Shown here: positions 25,019-36,700 of the stretch, one piece after another
Layout: each line of letters begins with the position of its first letter
Numbering within the stretch: the stretch's first letter is position 1
Assembly (NCBI RefSeq): GCF_047495875.1
Contig: NC_092461.1
Coordinates: 89,906,431 to 89,970,430, forward strand
Source: Pithys albifrons albifrons
Taxonomy: Eukaryota; Chordata; Aves; Passeriformes; Thamnophilidae
DNA length: 64,000 bases
Direction: 5' to 3'
The notes under the pieces: model-generated
What the model saw: only the letters and a program-made list of their open reading frames with translations
Databases searched by the model: none
Told to the model about the DNA's origin: nothing
Program-made: the position numbers and the translations under genes

Positions 25019-27639
25019 AAAGGTCCATCCCAGAGCCATAGCACCTGAGCAATAATTAAAGGGAACATTTTTTATATTATGTCACAATATAGTCATGGAG
25101 TTTGGACTTGTCAAAACAAACAAAGCATATTCAGGGAAATCTGTGGCATAAAAGAGCTAAACAAATTAAGGGGTAGATGCAAACGTGGCCACACCATCAG
25201 CATTCAGGGCCTGAAGAAAAGAGTGGAAACTTTCAGGGTCTGAATGCAGAAGTGGAAAAGCTAATTGAGCACAAATGAAAGGATCTGTTACGGCTGAAAG
25301 AATAAGTGAGAGTACAGGCAGGACAATACTCTCATTTATGATTCAAATATCCATGGATAGTGCAGTACAGCTTTAAATACAATTCACAGCCTTGATTACA
25401 AATGACTATGTGCATCAACTTGGAAGGAATGCAAGGACTGTGAGTGAGAGAAAGAGCCTGCCTTGTCAGAAAGAAAGGAGAAGGGGATAAGTGACAACAA
25501 AGCTGAGCTGGACACTCAGGAGCCATTGGAATGTGCAGAATTATGAAATAGGGCTTTTAAAAACCTGAAGATGAACTGATTAGTGGGCAAGAAGGCTCAC
25601 ATTTAAAATAACTGAATTGTCCTCTGATAAGATTATATGGGGAGATTTATGCTACATAATCGCAGTGAGATCAGGGGTAAGGGAGTATCATTCTGTCCCT
25701 GTGTCTTTCGAAAGCAAAATATAAATATATGAATGTGGTAAAAATAATAAGCACTGGAAATGAAGAGCAAGAACAGGCTCTTTTATGGAAAGCAGTAGCA
25801 GCTTTTTTTCCTCAGCCTTCAGGAGACCGAAAACTGACCTGAAACTACCCAAGCTGTGAATTACTTTCTACGCAGAAAATGTCTGTATCCCTTTTTTTTT
25901 TTAAGCTGTGTTATGTTTCATGAACCAAACATTACTTCTGTTAAATTTTCAAGAGTTGGAAAATTCTAAAAATCTTATGAAAATTGTGAAATTATTTGGG
26001 CTGTGTAGCAACAAAATTAGCACTAGCCTCTGCTGGATGGACATTGGCACCAAAGATGGTGCTCCCTGAGGTTCCACCAACTTGACATTCTCATGTTTTC
26101 TATTCTACACCCATTCCATGCTCCAGAGAACATTGGAGGCCACAGCAGAAAATAATAGTCAAGAAAATGCCATCAACCCTCCACAGGTGACAATTTCCCA
26201 ATTCTCCTAGAGCCTGCCTGAACTAAAAACTCACTAAAAAGCAACTGGTGGGAGCTACACCTCACTGACAAGGAGACAAGCACAAGCAGATGCAAACAGC
26301 TGGATGAAGTTGTGACCTTCACATCTGCAGGACACCAGTACCTGAGACCTCAGCCCTGCTACACTTTTTACTGGTATTGGCTAAGGAATAATAGGGGTAA
26401 GTATGCATTTACCTCTTTCTCTAGGTGGCCCCTAGATGTTGTTTCTTCCAAGCAGAAATCACTTACTCAAAGTGATCTGTGCATCCATGACAGTCAGCCT
26501 TAATTACTGGCAGTGCACCATATGCTCAGGAGTGAAACTCAAATTTTTAAAAGCCTTCATACCTCGTGCAATATGCAGCAGTCCCTTGAGTAAATAAAAT
26601 TAAGGAGCTGTACATATATTCCCACAACATCCCAACCTGCTTCCACCAAACCCTTGCCATAAATAGTTTTCAAAACCTGCAGGTAGTGAGAACAACCAAA
26701 GATCAGGAATTGCCTCTCCTCTCATAACCAGAAGCCACAACCTCTGTGATTATGTTCATGGGAATCTATAAATGTGGAACGAGGAAGAAGAAAATGAGTC
26801 TTCTGATGGCCAGCTCAAAACAATGCAGCTTCATCTATGAGCCCAAAGAGTAACTGCACAAAGGACAAACCCAAAGTCTCCTCTGTCTTTCTCATCATAA
26901 CCATTCATTGCAGAGCACAATAATGCTGGGGCAAGCATGTGTATTTTTACTTCTTTTGTAAGGGTTCAGCTGGCATCTTTCTTAAGCAAGGCAGTTAGCA
27001 TGAGTAGCCAAATATAGTACTGTCTCTCCACAATTATTCATTTTTTAAGGTCATTGTTTTTCAAATGAAAAGAGAATAAAACTATATGGCATGTGCTCCC
27101 AATCTCAGATTGGGAATAAAAGAAAATAATGGCCGCACACTGCTATACAATTAGGTCTGTCTTGGAATTATACTGATGTTTTTTTAAGCAATGCCAGGTG
27201 GTTTATTCACCAAATAATGAGACACTAAATGGATCTAAAGTTTCTTGGCAATTGGTAAATGCTTACCTTGGACTCCCTGTTTCTCTCTTAAAGAAATGGT
27301 TTGATTTTCCCAAGAGTTTTCTTAAGTAGCTCCTCAGCTGTGATTAAACACAAATAACAGTGGTCTGAAGGTTGGTTGACTTATACTTGTTTAATGATAC
27401 AGCTCAGGGAACTGCAAGAGTACCTCAGATGCCTCATTGATTTAGTAAACAGCTTCAGCCATCAGAAGACCTTGTTTGCAAAGTCCCTAATTCTCTTTAA
27501 AAAAAAAAAAAACAAAACAACAAAACCCCCCAAAACTGTTGTAGATAACTTTTCTCTACTTGGTCACTGCCCAAAATCCTATTAGAAAAAAAAATAAATC
27601 TTATGTTCATTATTAGCAAGAGCAACCAAAACATGGACT
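25019..27639. other. Non-coding intergenic stretch
   Basis: No exon or repeat family recognised. It contains an A/C-rich run near 27499-27535. Confidence 0.6.
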
Positions 27640-28048
27640 CTTTTTCCTGACAGTGCAGGAGGTGATAAGAGAAGCTCAGCAGCAGAGCACCTCTGGAAGC
27701 AGGAGGTGGCTATGTCTGGGCAGCAGCACAATGAGGACAGGCGGTGGCCACAGCCTTGCATGGAGGACCAAAGGAGCCAGGCTGCCTCCAAAGCCAAGCA
27801 AAACAGGGAGAGACTATGTCTCAACAGGCTTATGGCAGTCACCAGGCTCTACGTCAGCCGTGAAGTAAATGGGCTTCACGTGGATATGAAGAAGGACTTT
27901 GAGGGACCTGGCTCCAACATCTGGCCAAGCCCCAGTGCTACTCCTGGTGGGGCAGCCAAGGACCTCAAGGCCAACACTGCAATAACTCCCACAGTCATCC
28001 TGTGCTGCTGGGGCCTAAGAAGTACCAGTTGAATCATTCCACTGATCC
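27640..28048. other. Relatively GC-rich unique-looking block left of the LTR element
   Basis: GC content is visibly higher than in the surrounding DNA, and the block carries two overlapping plus-strand frames (27653-27868 and 27706-28032, 108 codons). I recognise neither protein. It may be an old unrecognised repeat or a retroposed fragment. Low confidence that it is a gene. Confidence 0.3.
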
Positions 28049-28053
28049 CAAGG
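28049..28053. repeat. Target-site duplication, left copy (CAAGG)
   Basis: CAAGG directly precedes the TG of the 5' LTR and is repeated at 30782-30786 directly after the CA of the 3' LTR. Confidence 0.88.
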
Positions 28054-28688
28054 TGTTATGGGTTTAGCCAGGTGGGCCTAAATTTAGGTTTTAAGTTCAG
28101 CTAGGCCTGGGAATTGTCAGCTGACTTGAGCTGGGCTGAGCTAGCTAACAGCTGACTTCTTCTAGCCAATAATATTGTATTCCATACCATATTGCATCAT
28201 CTCAAAAGGGGTAAGAGCTGGTGTGTGGGTGTGGCTTGGGCAGTTGCTTCACAACTGTGGTGCCAGCAAGACACTCTGCTGTCCCAGGAGGGATGGGGAG
28301 GCCCAAGCCCAGAGCACCGGCTTAACATCATGTTATCTGAGGGAAGTAAAATATTTGTTCCTAGCTTTTCTCTCTGCTTAAGTCTGTCTCTGAAGAACCA
28401 ACTTCTCTAGAATGATTTGTAGTTAAAATGGTAGAATTTGTGTTTACTGGGAAGTGGGAAGTTATTTCTTGTTATACATGACTTATGTAAGTGTGTGTTA
28501 CATTGTAGTTTCCTCTTAATTTTCTCTTTTCTGTATAAATACATGTAGTTAGTTTCAGCATAGACCTGGCTTTGAAAGTTTTTTTTCCCTCTCTCCCTCT
28601 TCTTTTTTCCCTTGGTTTGCTGGGGGGAGGAGGAACCCTTTTCACTCTGTCCTGGACAGTTGGCACTTTGCCAGCTCAGCCCAGGACA
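28054..28688 (+). repeat. 5' LTR of the non-autonomous element
   Basis: Length 635 bp with TG...CA termini. A TATAAATA box lies at 28534-28541, placing U3 mostly before it. A T/C-rich stretch and the end region of the LTR follow. It differs from the 3' LTR by about 11 substitutions plus small length changes in T runs, as counted by eye. Short open frames in it are shared by both LTRs and look incidental. Confidence 0.92.
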
Positions 28689-28694
28689 GATAAA

Positions 28695-28712
28695 TGGTGC
28701 ATTGGCCGGGAA
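28695..28712 (+). promoter_or_regulatory. Primer-binding site for tRNA-Gly(GCC)
   Basis: TGGTGCATTGGCCGGGAA is the exact reverse complement of the last 18 bases, CCA included, of the common vertebrate tRNA-Gly(GCC) as I remember it. It begins six bases after the LTR end, somewhat further than the usual zero to three. Confidence 0.85.
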
Positions 28713-28826
28713 ATTAAGGACACTAGTAAGTGTCCCAGAAGGTTGGCGGGGTTCCCAGGAGCTTTTCATAGAAACATTCCTTGATTTCTGCTTTGTTATG
28801 GTACATCTAGAACAACTAAGATAAGA

Positions 28827-29183
28827 ATGTCCTCTTGCTACTGGATACTCGTTTTATTCCTTGTACTGACTGTTTCTGTGAGTTCAGACAGCTCAACTTG
28901 TACCTGCTGTGAATGTAGCCACTGCAAGGAGAAGCCTTACAGCCAAAGCAAGCTGTCTTTCTCTTCTGCCTCACCTCAGCAGAGAGCAAACCCCAAGCAT
29001 GAGTCACATGGTGAACTGTCGTCCTGCCTGTGTGACCAGGGGAAAGACATGAGGAGGTGGGACAGTGCATCTACTTCTGTGCTTGAAGTCCAGGTATGGA
29101 AATCAAAACATAAGAAAGCTGGTAAAAAAGCTGTCCACATGTTGAAGCAGAGATCCCAGAACAGAGCCAAGAACCACAATTAA
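28827..29183 (+). CDS. 118-codon open frame in the LTR element, signal-peptide-like start, function unknown
   Basis: The only sizeable plus-strand frame of the internal region, from ATG at 28827 to TAA at 29181-29183. The first 20 or so residues are strongly hydrophobic (Leu/Val/Ile) and followed by Ser-rich residues, as in a secretory signal peptide. Next is a short cluster of five Cys within 11 residues, then a polar middle part and a Lys/Arg-rich end. There is no second hydrophobic segment, so if made it could be secreted. Upstream, CTAGTAAGTG (about 28723-28732) resembles a splice donor and TACATCTAG (about 28802-28810) an acceptor. It could be the start of a lost env gene, a captured host fragment, or chance. 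I do not recognise it, and translation is unproven. Confidence 0.4.
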   Translation: MSSCYWILVLFLVLTVSVSSDSSTCTCCECSHCKEKPYSQSKLSFSSASPQQRANPKHESHGELSSCLCDQGKDMRRWDSASTSVLEVQVWKSKHKKAGKKAVHMLKQRSQNRAKNHN

Positions 29184-29599
29184 GCCGCCCTGCCTCCAGC
29201 CGAGAGGAGGAGGAGAACGACCAAGTCTACTGGACATTGCCGAACCAGAAAACTAGCCAAGACTGTACCTCTACACTGACTTGTAGATGACAGCCAGTGC
29301 CCCTCTGAGGGTGGCTGGACCGATAAAAGAAGATTAATTGAATCACAGAGAGGCCCATGTGGGCTGTTGGTGTGTGGCAGGACACTGCTGCTTGAGTAGA
29401 ATCTGTAGAGATTCATCACGTGGATGCTCATGTGCCCAAAGGCTGAGCTAATGAAGGAACAGCACACCTGGACTAGCATAAGGGAGAGTTGTTCCTGGCT
29501 CAATGGGCCCATGATGCCTCAGCCCACCTGCAGGTGGACAAGGCCGAGGGGTGGATTTAACCATGGACATTATTTCCCAGGTTATCCGCTATTGTGAAA

Positions 29600-29852
29600 C
29601 CCCTGAGAAGGGGATAGTGACCCCAGTGTGGGGATAGAGACCCCTGAGAAGGGGATGGAGACCCCAGTGTGGGGATAGAGACCCCTGAGAAGGGGATTGG
29701 AGACCCCAGTGTGGGGATAGTGACCCCTGAAAAGGGGATGGAGACCCCAGTGTGGGGATAGTGACCCTTGAAAAGGGGATAGTGCCCCCAGTGTGGGGAT
29801 GGTGACCCTAATGAGGTTACAGTGACCCCTAAGAAGGGGATGGGATAATCCC
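29600..29852 (+). repeat. Tandem array of hairpin units inside the LTR element
   Basis: About twelve units of 20-22 bp alternate between two types: CCCCTGAGAAGGGG followed by ATAGTGA or ATGGAGA, and CCCCAGTGTGGGG followed by ATAGAGA or ATAGTGA. The true repeat is thus a dimer of about 41 bp, present roughly five and a half times. Most units contain a perfect four-base-pair inverted repeat, CCCC...GGGG, around a 5-6 base loop. The last units decay (CCCTAATGAGGTTACAGTGA). The array lies between the open frame and the 3' LTR and does not code on the plus strand. Confidence 0.9.
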
Positions 29853-30144
29853 AATGTGTGCCTCAAGGACATTTAACCTTGAGGAAAAAGGTAACTTGGA
29901 TTTTGAGTTTTGTGTTGTAGGACATGAACCATGAGATGAAGAAGACCTGAGCTGAACTGGTGTTGGTGTCCAATGATGAACTGTTTTTTCCTGCCTTAAG
30001 TACCTACCCCATCCTAATGGACTATTGCCTACAATATGGAGGGGTGGAAGACAGCCCTGGAAAGAACAAAGACTGTTTAAGCGCGGGAATAGATAGATTG
30101 AAGATATGAGTGATGTAATATGGTATGGAATAAGGGGTGGAATA

Positions 30145-30781
30145 TGTTATGGGTTTAGCCAGGTGGGCCTAAATTTAGGTTTTAAAGTTCAGCTAGGCCT
30201 GGGAATTGTCAGCTGACTTGAGCTGGGCTGAGCTAGCTAACAGCTGACTTCTTCTAGCCAATAATATTGTATTTCATACCATATTGCATCATCTCAAAAG
30301 GGGTAAGAGCTGGTGTGTGGGTGTGGCTTGGGCAGTTGCTTCACAGCTGTGGTGCCAGCAAGACACTCTGCTGTCCCAGGAGGGATGGGGAGGCCCAAGC
30401 CCAGAGCACCGGCTTAACATCATGTTATCTGAGGGAAGTAAAATATTTGTTCCTAGCTTTTCTCTCTGCTTAAGTCTGTCTCTGAAGAACCAACTTCTCT
30501 AGAACGATTTGTAGTTAAAATGGTAGAATTTGTGTTTACTGGGAAGTGGGAAGTTATTTCTTGTTATACATGACTTGTGTAAGTGTGTGTTACATTGTAG
30601 TTTCCTCTTAATTTTCTCTTTTCTGTATAAATACATGTAGTTAGTTTCAACATAGACCTGGCTTTGGAAGTTTTTTTTTTTCCTCTCTCCCTCTTCTTTT
30701 TCCCTTGGCTGGTTGGGGGGAGGAGGAACCCTTTTCACTCTGTCCTGGACAGCTGGCGCTTTGCCAGCTCAGCCCAGGACA
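30145..30781 (+). repeat. 3' LTR of the non-autonomous element
   Basis: Length 637 bp, near-identical to the 5' copy. The TATAAATA box is at 30626-30633. It is followed at once by CAAGG, the right copy of the target duplication. No AATAAA is evident after the TATA box, so the polyadenylation signal is non-canonical or not recognised. Confidence 0.92.
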
Positions 30782-30786
30782 CAAGG
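30782..30786. repeat. Target-site duplication, right copy (CAAGG)
   Basis: Matches 28049-28053. The 5-bp length is within the 4-6 bp range of retroviral integrases. Confidence 0.88.
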
Positions 30787-33700
30787 AAACATCATGTTTC
30801 AACAGCAGCTCTGTCTCACTGATACATCCTCTCACCCCATGATGCTCCATCTTAGAGAACCAGAAAGTGAGTGGTCCAGCTCCAAACAAAACTAACCTGG
30901 GAACAGTACACCTACTGTATATGTACAAAGTAACATAAATAAACCTGGGGCTGCTAAGGTCAGGCTTAGGTGTGAGCTTCTCACCCACACTGCTGCAGAG
31001 AAGTATCCTGCACTGGCAGGGGTGGACATGGCCTGGTGGCCTGGGGTGGACACCAAGGACAGGAGAAGTACCAGCACCTGGCAGGTAACAGCACTGGGAT
31101 GTCACTCAGGGGAACAGCTTTGCAGTAACAAACCATTTTGGAACTACCAGCAGACAGCAAATAGAGTAGCCAATGGATTTTGCTTCCCTTTCTTTTTGTC
31201 AATTTAGGGTGCAAAGCACATTATAAAAATATTAATAAGGAAAAAAATTGCTATGAATAATTCTTCACTTACGTTTTCTCCTCCAAATACTTGGTCTTTA
31301 GAATTAGTATTGCTTCAACCATCTCTGTCTGAAGATGGCTCCCATTTCAAAAGATGACTATTCACAGCCAGCGACTCAAAATTTCATTTATGTGAATACA
31401 AATTGATATCAATGTAAAATCCTACATGTCAAGTATGTCTGCTAAAGAGTCATTTTCTAGAATATTCCACAAAACTCTAAACATACTGAACATTGCAAGG
31501 CTTCCCAAGAAGAACTAATTACAACATCCAAATTAATATTTGAAGAAAATCTTGAAGCTATGGCTCTGTTCTCATTTAAATATGTGACTACTCTCTTTAT
31601 AATGTGCAAAGCATTATAACCATTTATATATGTTCCAAGTGATATATTACTGAGTTGAACCTAGTTTCCCCTTCTTTTGTTCTGGGTTCATAACCTTGCT
31701 GTATAATCTTCCATAACTCTATAGCTTGCTAATGCATAATTCAAGCCTCTCTTATTGACAAAAGGCATCAGAAAGAAAGAATATTTCAATACCGCTTTCC
31801 CACGCAGATAGTATTGCTTTCACTTCAGCTGGTATCATTTCCATACTAAAGCCAAATCTTTTAAAGTCTATTAAGTATCATTTTCATTGCTTATTCACAA
31901 TTGATTCACTTGGACATCTTCTGAGACTACTTTATTGCACGTTTTTTGATGGGGTGTTTTTGCTTGGTTGTTTTTTTTTTTCCTTTTTTTGTACGATGAG
32001 TTTCTAGCCAAAAGAAGAAACTTCAGTTAAACATTATGATCTAATGTATGACATCAACTTCACACTAATCCCTTAACTAGAGCTTGGCTTTAGGACTAGT
32101 GTCAGTTTCCCCAGATGTGTGTAAAGAGCAGAACCATTTTGGCATCATCCTGCAAAGCCTGTTGTAACTCCTTCCCTGTATAAAGTAACTATACAAATAG
32201 GCATAAATCAAGTTCCCATGCATCACTGCCTGGAAGTCAAATTTGTCCTTGAAGTCAGTCATGGATCTATGCAAAAATTCCACCGATGTTACTGCAGTTG
32301 CTTCAAATACACACAGGTGTGAAGACAGTTTGCTCCTTTTCCATGTTGGCAAAGGATACACAGAACTCCAAAGGCTTTCGGTCTCCTCTGAGACACAGTT
32401 TGCCTTCTTCCAACAGTACAAAAGGAACACAGACCCACAGAATAATTAAAAACAATTAAATACTCCAAGAAACAGCTAAGTGTGGGCTCAGTCTGAAGTC
32501 AGACTTGTCTACACATCACACCTGCCCTTGTGGCAATGTCCACCATCCAGACAGCATTATTTTTTTCATACCTCGGCTGCAATAAGAGCAGAGATTCAGG
32601 CAGATTGAGCAACCTCAGGAGTGCCAGGGCCCATCCCCACGGCAGGTAATACCTCTAGAGCACTGCATGTGTCCCCTGTGCACTGCATCTTGCCTCTCAA
32701 AGCAGCAACTAGTTTGCCTCACAGGCAGCTTCAAGGCACTCAAGCAGGTAAGCAAGGTGGGCAGAGGGTGAATTCGCCCTCAAGGCCAGCTGAGTCGTTT
32801 CTGCATGGCAGCCCACATGCAGCTTTTTAGCATCAGGAAATGTCTCTTACCATACAGTGCCCAGCACAGACACCTACCTAAGAGGCCCTTTACATAATGA
32901 AGGAAACTGTAATCTTACAAATTATTCTGCCAAGAGTGTCATAAAAAATTATCAGAGGAGGCCCTACAGGGCACCTGGACTCCCTGAAGTCACATTTACC
33001 AAACCAGCCTCAGTAATAATAATGTGGTCAACATTTAGCTGGGTTTAGAGTTTGGTGCTTCCTCCTGCCACCTCAGCACTTGTCTGTTTCTGGCAAGTTC
33101 AGATTCCTGAAGCATTGTAATTCTGGCTACAGTCAAAATAATTTCTCTAAACTTAGAAATTTGTGTATCTTTTTCTAAAAACTCACCAAGACTCATTTTC
33201 TGCAAAATACTCAGAAAACACAGATTAAGAAGCAAAATTCAGGTAGGTTTAATGGTGCCTCCAGCTGTGCCTCATTTTAAAGTCAACAGAATTTTTATTC
33301 AACAGAATCAATGCAAAGGAGAATGAACTCAGTCACCAAATACTTTAATGTCACAGTCTGAAAAGTAGACAGTAACACTGCTGTCTCTTGGACTATTCCC
33401 CTTCTACTTGTCTCACCCTAAAGGCCATGGAATTTCTCATATCATGTGCTGAGAAGACAAAATGAAAATAACTCATGTAACTTTGCAGGGAATTCCTTAG
33501 ATGTTCCTAATCCTGAAGGCACTAGAACTTTTAGGGGCAGTGCAGGAAATGGAGTAGCCCAAAAACAAGTGCTGTGAAGTAAATCATCAGCCTCGCCAGC
33601 AACAAGTGAAAGGCTGTCATTTTTGAGAGTTGCTCACTACCTGTCCTTCCTACTACCCTCAACACTGTACCTGCCAAATTGCTTTGTCAAACATCACACA

Positions 33701-36700
33701 CAACACTGAGGAAAGCACTAGAGCTGTAAAACTACCCATCAGATTATCTTCTGCACCCACAAATGGTGACTTGACTAGACTAGAATTTCACTTGGGTTTG
33801 CCTGGATTTAACCCTAGCACTTGTGCTCAACTTAGCTCAGGAAGTTCCTGCAGCTGTCTGCCCACAGATGACCCCATGCCAAATGCAAGAAAGCCCTTAC
33901 TTGCAGACTGTTCAGACTCTCAGTTGTTCATCACATGCAGGGTCCCCCACGGAGGCCTGAACATCTCCCCAGCTAGAGCATGGGCCTGCTGGATCCTAGG
34001 CTGCTCCCATTGCATGGTTGGGGCAAAACAAAAAAACCCAAAACACAGCTGTGGCAAGGCAGAGCCACTCTCCTCCACGGCAGGGGTCAGATCAGTCACA
34101 GTTCCCTTCATGGCTCTGTCCTGGCAGATGTGGCTCTTGGGACATGAGAGAGCAAAGCTTCCCCCCTGCTTGCTGGCTCTGAACTGGGAAAGTGAAAAGG
34201 TCAGGAAAGGGAGCCCAAGGAAGATCCAAGCATGTTTCACTGCTGAAGAAAGACCAAGTACATGTTCCCCTTCATCACCAGTGTCAGCCCTGGGCCAGTG
34301 GCAGCAGGCAGCTTGCACTCTCAAGGAACAGGGGTGGTGATCAACCTGAGACTGAGCACATGAGCAAATTTCCACACAATTCCACCTTCTGGTTAGCAAA
34401 TTTCCAAAAATCTGTCATTGTAAGAGCCCTTAGAACCTACCAGGAGACCTAGCATACCTAGAGTTATGAGCTTCATGTTCCATCTGCACTAATCTTCCTC
34501 CTGACTAACAATGCAGTGCCAAGGATACTTTCCACTCTGTCAATATTTGAAAAGAAAAAAAAAAACTTGTGAAAAACCAATCATTCCCATATCCTCAGCA
34601 GGCTTTTGCATGTTATGAGAAGCATGGCCACACAACTAATTTGCCATTTGACAGGACAATCAGGTAGGAAACCCCAGCAGAGCAAATGGGACTAGACAAG
34701 CTCCTGATACTTTCCAGCTACCTGTTCCCACCACTGCTCTGGAGATGTCACCTGCTCTATGGTGCAAGTAACCACCTGCATCTGTGCTGAGGGAGGAGGA
34801 AGAGAAGTTTGGGAAAGCAGTAGCCAGCAAACTGGTTACCATTTTAAGTCTATGGTCTTTTGTGGGTGAGCTAACTCCAGTAACCTCCCACTGCTGGCTC
34901 CCATGTGGAAGAACAAATCCAGTGCCCCTGCAGCATTACCACAACTCTTTGCAAAAAATTGTGGTAAAAGCAAGAAATGCTTGTTTGCGACCTACCTTCA
35001 CCAAGGGAAATCCCTCACAGAAGCATGTTTATCAGAGCACTGCTCCAGAACTCTGTGGCAAATTGAAGGTCTCAGAAACACCAGTGGCTTAACTGTCCTA
35101 GGCAAAGCACAACACTGCCCGGTCTCAGAAAAGTAAATTGAATTCTGGGAGTCAGATAAATTGGATGGTCAATGTCCCTTTTATTTTATGTCATACCATA
35201 ACAAAGAATATTTAGAAAATAAATAAATAAATCATTTTTCTCTGCTTAGAAAAACCTTCCAAGACTCCTGTGGTACTTGGGTTGGTTGATGGTTATGAAA
35301 GATGACATGCAGAGATTTTCACTTACAGAAAGGGAACATGGGTAACTCACATTTTCTAAACTCTTGACAAGAAACTCACCTGATGACACAGGAACAAACA
35401 AATCAAGTCCTCTGTACCAATTTCACATGAACCACAACTTAAATTTGAGATACAAAGGATTTCACAAAGGACAGAGCCAAGTGTCTGAAGCCATTTTAAT
35501 ATCAGACATTTTTTCTTAACAGTTTTAAGCATCTCCGTCTCTTTTAGCCAACACACTACAAGGCATCTTAAAATACTCCGTATTAGAGCATGTTATCTGA
35601 AAGTACCCTCTAGCATCCTCAAAGGATTGCTCCAGTTCAGCATCTGCTTAGAACATTATGCCTTCTTGCTTGCTCCCCCTCCCTCCCCTCTCCTGCTTGG
35701 GGCTAACCAGTCTGTTTGTTTCTCTGAAAGAGCAGTATGTTTCTCAGAACCCCTTAGGTATTGGACAGACCCTTCAGTCCAGCCTCAGCTACTCATAATT
35801 ATAGTTCTACGTCTGGTTCACCCATCAGTCAAGAGAGTAAAGATCAAAAAAGGCATTCCCTTGTTTTCTGTCAGAACATCATGGAGGCTAAGAATATTTT
35901 TGCAGAATATGATGATTCACCAAGTTTAAATTATGTGCTTATTTTCAGAAGTTTCCAATCCATCTCCCCAGAAGCTGTCGGCACATCCCTCCTCATTTGA
36001 ACAGAAGCCCTTTGCAATGGGCATACACCTTAGGTTTCGGAGTTTCTGCTCCGTCTCCACATCCTTTTCATCTCTCAAAATGTTGACTTTGTCATTTTTT
36101 GACAACTTTTCCACTCCATAGTGGTTATCTCTAAAACTCTTGCTCTGTTCCTGGGTTCTCCTTAGTCCTGTCTTCAGCTTTTGGCCTTTCTCAGACACTG
36201 CTTTCCATCTACTTCAGAGGGCCAAAACTTAAGTCTCTTACTGATCTTTCATCTGCTTTCTTCATGTCTCTTGCTTATGGTCCTATGAGCAACATCCACC
36301 TCAGTATTCAAACCCACAGATCTGGGTCATGTTAATGCTCTTAATACCATTACCTAAACCACAACAGAACCAACCCCTGGTCTGTGCCTGCTTCCTATTC
36401 ATAACACATCCTTTTCTCTCTCACTAGCAAAAGCATCCCTCACTTTCACTAGTAACTTAGAAATACTTGTTTATATCCAACACATATGGATTTTTTTCCC
36501 CATGTACCATCTGCTCTTTGACTACTAGAAAACATTTTCCTGGGGTTTAGAGTTGGTTTTGGTTTTGCTTCTCTTAAAAGCAATACTAATGGATCTGAAG
36601 GAAAAACTACAAGCAAAAATACCTTTTTAACAGCTGCTGTCTACCCTGAGCTAGCTAATGATGTCAACGTGTGGTTATAGTCCCTCTCAAGAATGCCAGC

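Larger units (their letters stand above)
28054..30781 (+). mobile_element. Complete non-autonomous LTR retroelement (endogenous retrovirus derivative, 2.73 kb)
   Basis: Two direct LTRs (28054-28688 and 30145-30781) begin TGTTATGGG and end CCAGGACA. They flank an internal region of 1456 bp. The insertion is bounded by a 5-bp duplication, CAAGG, at 28049-28053 and 30782-30786. Six bases after the 5' LTR is a primer-binding site that fits tRNA-Gly(GCC). A short purine-rich tract (30131-30144, containing AAGGGGTGGAA) precedes the 3' LTR. No gag, protease, reverse transcriptase or integrase frame was recognised, so it must have been mobilised by proteins of another element. Inside are one 118-codon open frame and a hairpin tandem array. 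The family name is unknown to me. Confidence 0.9.

Noticed and set aside
24547..25068. Long minus-strand frame, Val/Cys/Phe-rich, looking like a membrane protein
   Set aside because: It reads through the reverse of the A/C-only tract and (AC)n run; the hydrophobicity is a composition effect.
28175..28410. Short frames repeated in both LTRs (28175-28410 and 30267-30502)
   Set aside because: They lie within the LTR and have no recognisable protein features; their duplication follows from the LTR pair.
29582..29872. Minus-strand frame with Pro/Gly/His repeats, and the possibility of a CRISPR array
   Set aside because: The frame is only the complement of the hairpin tandem array. Units are contiguous with no unique spacers, so it is not CRISPR, and the DNA is vertebrate.
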